Of a stretch of DNA of 10,413 bases, positions 6,477 to 10,413 are shown piece by piece. The translations under genes were made by a program, and so were the position numbers. Within the stretch, counting starts at the first letter, position 1. Every line of letters starts with the position of its first letter. The stretch comes from Bacteroidales bacterium UBA4417 (GTDB lineage: Bacteria; Bacteroidota; Bacteroidia; Bacteroidales; UBA4417). The DNA lies in the NCBI GenBank assembly GCA_002389705.1, contig DGQJ01000295.1, positions 7,513-17,925 of the forward strand, in the 5' to 3' direction. Below the pieces are notes generated by a model. That model worked only from the letters and a program-made list of their open reading frames with translations, was not told the origin of the DNA and did no database searches.

Positions 6477-7277
6477 TTGAAAAGCAGAACAAATAGGCCT
6501 AGCCTGCTGGATTTAATTTTTAGTGACCGTAATAAAGATTACGGGGCATATGAAATTACCAAATCCTCCAAACGACGGATACGTATCAGTTTTATACTTG
6601 CGGTTAGTGTGTTTGTACTGCTAATCCTTATTATTGGTGGAGTTATAAGGATCCCCTGGTTTTCGACGTCCGCTGACAACGCACTGGTTTATAATACTGT
6701 AAATGTAAAATATGATGCCCGGCTGATCACTGAATTAAGCAAGCCATTTACAGTTGAGCCTAAAAAACCGAACAAAAAGACTTTTACAGAACCAAAAATT
6801 GTTGACGAAATACAGGAAACAGAAGATGCTGAAAAGCATAAAACAACCCTTGAGGAACAAAAGCCATCAGTACAGGATGAAATAAAACGCAATGACAGCA
6901 TTGAAAAGTCTGAGTTCAAAAAGAAAGAAGAATCGCCTGAACTTATAAAAGCCAGAACCGACACGGTTGTATTTGTTGAGAAACCACCGCAGTTCCCCGG
7001 AGGGCCCGAAGCCTTAAAGCAATATATCAGAAAAAACCTGAAATACCCTGCTGATGCCATAAACCGGAAAGTACAAGGGACGGTAGTGCTTAGTTTCATT
7101 ATTGAGAAAGATGGCAGTATCAAACGGGTTATCATAACCAAAAATGTGGACCCGGTGCTTGATTTTGAAGCCGTTCGCATTATAGCGTCCATGCCTCAAT
7201 GGCAGCCGGCAAGCAGCAAAGGAAAGCCAACCGCAGCCATGATTGTGCTTCCTATAAATTTCGCTATGCGGCCCTGA
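6477..7277 (+). CDS. tonB: TonB energy transducer (Bacteroidota type), TTG start
   Basis: The 266-residue protein links the inner-membrane ExbB-ExbD motor to outer-membrane TonB-dependent receptors. Residues 1-30 contain SLLDLIFSDRNKDYGAYE, the cytoplasmic N-terminus seen on many Bacteroidota TonB proteins. A single membrane segment follows at about 34-56. A Lys/Glu/Pro-rich periplasmic spacer runs to about 160. The TonB C-terminal domain starts at PPQFPGGPEALKQYIRKNLKYP and ends with MIVLPINFAMRP. The start is TTG at 6477: a stop lies in frame four codons earlier, no in-frame ATG lies near, and AAGGAA directly precedes TTG. No exbB or exbD is nearby, so it probably serves receptors encoded elsewhere. 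It converges on tRNA-Ser. Confidence 0.94.
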   Translation: MKSRTNRPSLLDLIFSDRNKDYGAYEITKSSKRRIRISFILAVSVFVLLILIIGGVIRIPWFSTSADNALVYNTVNVKYDARLITELSKPFTVEPKKPNKKTFTEPKIVDEIQETEDAEKHKTTLEEQKPSVQDEIKRNDSIEKSEFKKKEESPELIKARTDTVVFVEKPPQFPGGPEALKQYIRKNLKYPADAINRKVQGTVVLSFIIEKDGSIKRVIITKNVDPVLDFEAVRIIASMPQWQPASSKGKPTAAMIVLPINFAMRP

Positions 7278-7330
7278 GTTGACAAGCTGAAAATATATCA
7301 GGCTGAGACGGATTAGCTATGATTTCCAGC

Positions 7331-7369
7331 AAAAAAAATGCCCCACTCACAGCGGGGCAATCTTATTTT
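7331..7369 (-). terminator. Terminator of tRNA-Ser, possibly bidirectional
   Basis: TGCCCC (7339-7344) pairs with GGGGCA (7354-7359). On the minus strand the stem is followed by eight T residues (A-run 7331-7338), a strong intrinsic terminator 13 bases after the tRNA. On the plus strand it is followed by ATCTTATTTT, a weaker T-rich tail that may also end the convergent tonB transcript. Confidence 0.85.
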
Positions 7370-7372
7370 CAG

Positions 7373-7461
7373 CGGAGAGGATGGGATTCGAACCCATGAT
7401 ACCCTTTTGGGGTATACACACTTTCCAGGCGTGCGCCATCGACCAACTCGGCCACCTCTCC
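7373..7461 (-). tRNA. tRNA-Ser (GGA anticodon)
   Basis: An 89-base class II tRNA folds on the minus strand. The acceptor GGAGAGG pairs perfectly with CCTCTCC, discriminator G as in Ser tRNAs. The anticodon stem CACGC pairs with GTGTG (one G-T) around loop CTGGAAA, anticodon GGA at 7424-7426, reading UCC and UCU. A long variable arm (TACCC with GGGTA) and T stem ATGGG with CCCAT around TTCGAAT complete it. CCA is not encoded; the 3' end runs into GCTG. A terminator follows at once. No clear TAnnTTTG element was found upstream; the nearest is TACCTTCG on the minus strand at about 7513-7520, one base off. Confidence 0.96.
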
Positions 7462-7521
7462 AATAACATATAATCGGGGATTTGCATCCTTATTCCCGAA
7501 TGTTTTGGGGCGCGAAGGTAC

Positions 7522-7549
7522 AAAAAAAAGTTATATGCCACAGGCATAT
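7522..7549 (-). terminator. Probable intrinsic terminator of the MFS gene
   Basis: ATATGCC (7533-7539) and GGCATAT (7543-7549) form a 7-base-pair stem with a 3-base loop. On the minus strand it is followed after AAC by eight T residues (A-run 7522-7529). It lies about 110 bases after the MFS stop and before tRNA-Ser, so it would isolate the two units. The stem has only three G-C pairs. Confidence 0.5.
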
Positions 7550-7659
7550 GCAGAATTATTATCATGACATTACCCTGGCAATTCTAAGCTGGCTTTCAAC
7601 AGCCCTGTATAAGGTAGCTTTTTATTACCCCTCACAAATGATAATCTTTAAAGCACCAG

Positions 7660-8844
7660 CTATTCACCCCTGAAAAGCAGAATATTTTCCTTATAGTGCT
7701 TCATCGAAATAAAGAGAAAATAAAGCAGTGTCCCCAGATTCAGTCCGCCATAGATCAGGTATGTTTCGGGCAGACCTATGCTGTGGGCAAGGTAACCGGT
7801 TAGTAACATACCCAGGCCAATACCCAGATCAAGACCGGAAAAAAGCGTGGAGTTTGCTGCACCTCTCCGGTGAGCAGGAGCCAGGTTGTTAACCATTGCC
7901 TGGAAAGTAGGGAAAATAATACCGCTGCCGATGCCAAGCAGGAAGCCTGCCGTTAAAAATCCGGGCAGCGATAAGACCAATCCCAATATCAAATGACCGG
8001 CTACAAGCAAGAGTATCCCTGCAATGGCCAGCGCTTTCGGGCCATGACGATCGAAAATTTTACCCATATAAATGCGGGCCAATGCAATGCCCGATGCAAA
8101 TACTATGAAGAACAGGCCTGTGTTTCCAACCCCGGTTCTAAGGGCGTAAAGCGAAACAAATGATACAAGCCCGCCATAACTTATATTAATCAGCAACAAG
8201 TTGAACGTTACCGGCAGTGAAGTGGACTCGAACAGGTTACGAAACGAAAAAGGCGTTTTTCTGCCAGTTTTCAGAACAGGATATTTAATAAACAGGGCCA
8301 GTATAAATCCGAAAAGTGCTAAAACAGCTGCACATAAAAACATCAGTAAATAATTATTATTTCTGGTAATCTGCAGGCCGATAAAAGGCCCGAGTGCCAT
8401 AGGGAACGTCATAGCCAGCCCGTAAAGGCCAATGCCTTCGCCCCTGCGATCGGCGGGTACTATATCAACGATAAGCGTGCTTCCGGTGGTTGTCGAAACG
8501 CCCCAGACTGCGCCATGTACAAAGCGCACAATGAGCATAATTACAAAAATGCCGGCAAAAGGATAAGCTAAAAACAAAACGGCAAACAATAACAAAGCAG
8601 GCAGGTAGAAAAGCTTTCGCCCGTACCTGTCGATAAAAAAACCCGTAAAAGGCCTGATCAGCAAGGCAGCTAAGGTGTATACTGACAGAATAATACCGGT
8701 CTGAGCTTCATCAATTTTCAATTCGCGGGTCAGGAAAACCGGGAGCGTAGGCAACATGAAATAGAACGCCGTGAACATAAGCAGACTGGTAAAAAAAACC
8801 AGGGCAAAATCACCTTTAAAAAACGATGTGTTGGGTGTGGTCAT
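7660..8844 (-). CDS. MFS transporter, probable efflux type
   Basis: This is a 394-residue membrane protein of the usual length for 12-helix major facilitator proteins. The loop between helices 2 and 3 carries motif A, G68-F-F-I-D72-R73-Y-G75-R76-K, and the second half repeats it as GKIFDRHGPK (261-270). In helix 5, ALGPFIG (150-156) resembles the antiporter motif C of drug:proton exporters. The loop repeats PADRRGEG (130-137) and PAHRRGAAN in the two halves show the internal duplication. It probably exports a small molecule in exchange for protons from the inner membrane; the substrate is unknown. It has the best promoter in the window upstream and a hairpin terminator downstream, suggesting a single-gene unit. 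No regulator gene adjoins it. Confidence 0.94.
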   Translation of the reverse strand: MTTPNTSFFKGDFALVFFTSLLMFTAFYFMLPTLPVFLTRELKIDEAQTGIILSVYTLAALLIRPFTGFFIDRYGRKLFYLPALLLFAVLFLAYPFAGIFVIMLIVRFVHGAVWGVSTTTGSTLIVDIVPADRRGEGIGLYGLAMTFPMALGPFIGLQITRNNNYLLMFLCAAVLALFGFILALFIKYPVLKTGRKTPFSFRNLFESTSLPVTFNLLLINISYGGLVSFVSLYALRTGVGNTGLFFIVFASGIALARIYMGKIFDRHGPKALAIAGILLLVAGHLILGLVLSLPGFLTAGFLLGIGSGIIFPTFQAMVNNLAPAHRRGAANSTLFSGLDLGIGLGMLLTGYLAHSIGLPETYLIYGGLNLGTLLYFLFISMKHYKENILLFRGE

Positions 8845-8880
8845 GCAAGAAATGTATTGCGAACTGTTACAGCGTTATGC

Positions 8881-8912
8881 CAAAATTACCTTCGATTATA
8901 ATTTAAAGCAAA
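8881..8912 (-). promoter_or_regulatory. Bacteroidota-type promoter of the MFS gene
   Basis: On the minus strand TTTG (8912-8909) is followed by 20 bases and then TAATTTTG (8888-8881), an exact match to the TTTG-N19-21-TAnnTTTG arrangement. It gives a leader of about 30 bases before the ATG at 8844. The TTTG is itself the end of a TATCTTTG sequence, so a second overlapping start site further upstream is possible. Confidence 0.65.
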
Positions 8913-8943
8913 GATACCCATTCATATTCAAAAATCTGTATAG

Positions 8944-9123
8944 TTGGAAAAACAAAACCATCGACAAACAAAATCCATTCTCCAGCGGTTTAATACTCAT
9001 CCTGAACAGATTGAGACAAACCTCGTGGAAAAGGTCAAGTATTCCGAACAATATTTGTTCAGTAGTCCAGGTTTTCAGGACGCTAATAAAGACCTGATTC
9101 TCACGTTTGTTAATTTACAATAG
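8944..9123 (+). CDS. Possible small hypothetical protein (59 residues) or gene remnant
   Basis: An open frame of 59 codons from TTG to TAG lies in the 341-base gap between the divergent MFS and YceI genes. The translation is hydrophilic and protein-like, with HPEQIETNLVEKVKYSEQYL and then FSSPGFQDANKDLILTFVN, a mix of charged helix and a hydrophobic end. I recognise no family, signal peptide or membrane segment. Weak points: it begins directly after an in-frame TAG, has no ATG, no Shine-Dalgarno sequence and no promoter I can see, and its length is within chance for AT-rich intergenic DNA. It may also be the 3' remnant of a decayed gene. Its last codons overlap the proposed YceI promoter. Confidence 0.27.
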   Translation: MEKQNHRQTKSILQRFNTHPEQIETNLVEKVKYSEQYLFSSPGFQDANKDLILTFVNLQ

Positions 9124-9137
9124 AATATGTAATTTAA
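9106..9137 (+). promoter_or_regulatory. Candidate promoter of the YceI gene
   Basis: TTTG (9106-9109) is followed by exactly 20 bases and TAATTTAA (9130-9137), which matches TAnnTTTG at four of six fixed positions. Spacing and a leader of about 45 bases fit; the -7 half is weak. Confidence 0.32.
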
Positions 9138-9185
9138 CAGTCTAGAAATTGTTCTGAATTCACAATTAAACCAAATTCTCCGATT

Positions 9186-9740
9186 ATGAAAAAGCATATC
9201 GCACTGGTTATCATCATCTTGGTTTCCATCTCTCTCACAAAAGCGCAGAAGTACACTACCAAATCGGGGACAATCCGTTTTTCATCGGAAACCCCGCTGG
9301 AAAAAATAGATGCTGTAAACCGGCAGGTGAACAGCGCGCTTGATGTTGCTACGGGTAATTTTGTTTTCAAGGTGCTGATACGCGGATTTGAGTTTGAAAA
9401 AGCCCTGATGCAGGAACATTTCAATGAAAACTACATGGAATCGGAAACCTATCCCAATTCAACTTTCAGTGGTAAAGTGGTTAATATAAAGGATGTGAAC
9501 CTGGCTAAAGATGGCATTTACAAGATTGTGGTTGAAGGCGACCTGACCATTCATGGCATCACCAAAAAAATAAATACGAACGGGACCTTCGAGGTGAAAG
9601 CAGGCAAAATATCGGGAACTGCCACTTTTAATGTAGCGCCTAAAGATTTTAATATTAAAATTCCGCAAGCAGTTATTAAAAATATTGCGAAAACCATACA
9701 GGTTGATGTTAAGATCAATCTTGAAAAACTTACTACCTGA
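9186..9740 (+). CDS. Secreted YceI-like domain protein
   Basis: The 184-residue product starts with a signal peptide: K2-K3, hydrophobic core 5-18, likely cut after Leu-Thr-Lys-Ala (residue 20) before Gln21. The mature part is one YceI-like lipocalin-fold domain of usual length. Recognisable stretches are the opening strand YTTKSGTIRFSSETP, the segment LMQEHFNENYMESETYPNSTFSG (about 74-96) that gives the conserved F/Y-D/E-x-x-x-Y-P pattern, and the strand EGDLTIHGITKKI (about 117-129). YceI proteins bind isoprenoid or other amphiphilic ligands in a hydrophobic barrel; the ligand here is unknown. The protein should be periplasmic. It stands alone between the MFS gene, which points away, and the PAP2 gene downstream, 221 bases on. 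Confidence 0.93.
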   Translation: MKKHIALVIIILVSISLTKAQKYTTKSGTIRFSSETPLEKIDAVNRQVNSALDVATGNFVFKVLIRGFEFEKALMQEHFNENYMESETYPNSTFSGKVVNIKDVNLAKDGIYKIVVEGDLTIHGITKKINTNGTFEVKAGKISGTATFNVAPKDFNIKIPQAVIKNIAKTIQVDVKINLEKLTT

Positions 9741-9901
9741 TTAAGTCCAGGCCGGTATCGGATCTTATAATGTCCATAAACCTGTATATAAACACGTTAC
9801 CATCATTTTTCTTACACTACATCTTTCTCCATTTTGAAAATAAGCATTGGCTGACGTGCACTTTATTTTATGGCTCATGCTTTTTATAGCTGCGATACAA
9901 T

Positions 9902-9909
9902 TAAATTTG
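9902..9909 (+). promoter_or_regulatory. Candidate -7 element for the PAP2 gene
   Basis: TAAATTTG fully matches TAnnTTTG, 52 bases upstream of the ATG at 9962. TTTT at 9881-9884 lies 17 bases upstream, a poor -33 match and slightly short spacing. Confidence 0.42.
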
Positions 9910-9961
9910 CAGATGCAATAATTTGCGCGACAGGCATTAGATTTTGATGAAGCATTAAGTT

Positions 9962-10413
9962 ATGGTGGCACTGCAGCTGGTTCAGGAGTTCAAGGATTTG
10001 GATATCAGTATTTTGAAAATCATTTTCGAAAGCAGGAATCCCGCTTTTGACACATTCCTGAGGTTGATTACTAATTCCGCTGCTGCCATTGCATTTGGGA
10101 TACCAGGAATCTGGTTAATGGTTGCACTCATCAAAAAAGATCAGGCTAATAAACGCAGGGCTTTACAGTTGCTCCTCCCGGTTGCACTATCGGCCATCAT
10201 AGCCAATCTTTTAAAATATACCATCGACCTACCCAGGCCCTATGAGCTTTATCCTTTTATTCATAAGCTCAGCGTTGGAGGCAGCCCTTCATTCCCTTCC
10301 GGGCATACTGCCGATGCATTTGCTTTTGCAACAGCTGTTTCGCTGATGTACCGCAAATGGATTGTGGTAGTTGTGATGCTGGCTTGGGCAACGTTTGTAG
10401 GATACACGCGTAT
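9962..10413 (+). CDS. PAP2-family membrane phosphatase, 3' end outside the window
   Basis: The frame is open from ATG 9962 to the window edge, giving 150 complete codons. An in-frame TAA two codons upstream fixes the N-terminal limit. Membrane segments lie at about 41-57, 69-84 and 121-147. PAP2 motif 1 is K85-x6-R92-P93, and motif 2 is P112-S113-G114-H115 with the catalytic acid His115. The last codons, G-Y-T-R150, should begin motif 3 (S/T-R-x5-H-x3-D), whose nucleophilic His lies beyond the window. Family members remove phosphate from lipid phosphates such as undecaprenyl pyrophosphate, phosphatidate or lipid A; the substrate cannot be told here. Unlike the protein at 40-660, its visible motifs are intact. 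It likely has its own promoter. Confidence 0.92.
   Translation, partial: MVALQLVQEFKDLDISILKIIFESRNPAFDTFLRLITNSAAAIAFGIPGIWLMVALIKKDQANKRRALQLLLPVALSAIIANLLKYTIDLPRPYELYPFIHKLSVGGSPSFPSGHTADAFAFATAVSLMYRKWIVVVVMLAWATFVGYTR

Noticed and set aside
6689..7192. 167-codon minus-strand frame
   Set aside because: Antisense to tonB; Ser/Phe-rich translation typical of a shadow of a Lys/Glu-rich gene.
7347..7565. 72-codon minus-strand frame
   Set aside because: Runs through tRNA-Ser and both terminators.
7482..7673. 63-codon plus-strand frame starting at TTG
   Set aside because: Passes through the MFS terminator and into the MFS 3' end; no promoter and no recognisable protein features.
8771..9097. 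108-codon plus-strand frame, ATG at 8846 possible
   Set aside because: Begins antisense within the MFS gene and crosses its promoter; it also conflicts with the better-looking frame at 8944-9123.
1..10413. CRISPR array, insertion sequence, toxin-antitoxin or defence system
   Set aside because: No regularly spaced repeats, transposase motifs, terminal inverted repeats or paired toxin-antitoxin-like small genes were seen. The CPBP (Abi) protein alone is not evidence of a defence system.

Overview
The window looks like chromosomal housekeeping DNA from a member of the Bacteroidota, probably class Bacteroidia. The basis is convergent: a TonB protein with the N-terminus typical of that phylum, a small outer-membrane beta-barrel protein, start codons mostly without Shine-Dalgarno sequences, and repeated matches to the Bacteroidota -7 promoter element TAnnTTTG in the leaders. 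Base composition is moderately AT-rich and looks even across the genes. No insertion sequence, phage gene, CRISPR array or defence cassette was seen.

Layout, left to right. Positions 40-660 (+) encode a polytopic membrane protein with a degenerate PAP2-like signature. It converges, with a 1-base gap, on an outer-membrane beta-barrel gene (662-1390, -). Next come a CAU-anticodon tRNA, read here as tRNA-Ile2, with its terminator (1511-1622, -), and a HAD phosphatase (1714-2379, +) that diverges from the tRNA. A sigma-54-dependent response regulator (2460-3812, -) is followed by a 445-base non-coding stretch and a tRNA-dihydrouridine synthase (4258-5232, -). The synthase diverges from a CPBP/CAAX-type membrane protease (5320-6243, +), which is followed by a TonB protein that starts at TTG (6477-7277, +).

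A tRNA-Ser(GGA) lies at 7373-7461 (-), bracketed by two hairpin terminators. An MFS exporter follows (7660-8844, -), with the best bipartite promoter in the window at 8881-8912. A possible unrecognised 59-residue ORF sits at 8944-9123 (+). A secreted YceI-like protein (9186-9740, +) and a PAP2 phosphatase cut off by the window edge (9962 onward, +) complete the window.

The genes look like independent one-gene transcription units rather than one pathway. Several act at the envelope (barrel protein, TonB, YceI, PAP2 proteins, CPBP protease, MFS pump), and the rest serve tRNA supply or modification and regulation. No convincing new multi-gene system was found. The items most worth a second look are the small ORF at 8944-9123, the response regulator with a GSFTGA loop and long upstream gap, the degenerate PAP2-like protein, the repeats upstream of tonB, and the consistent promoter pattern.
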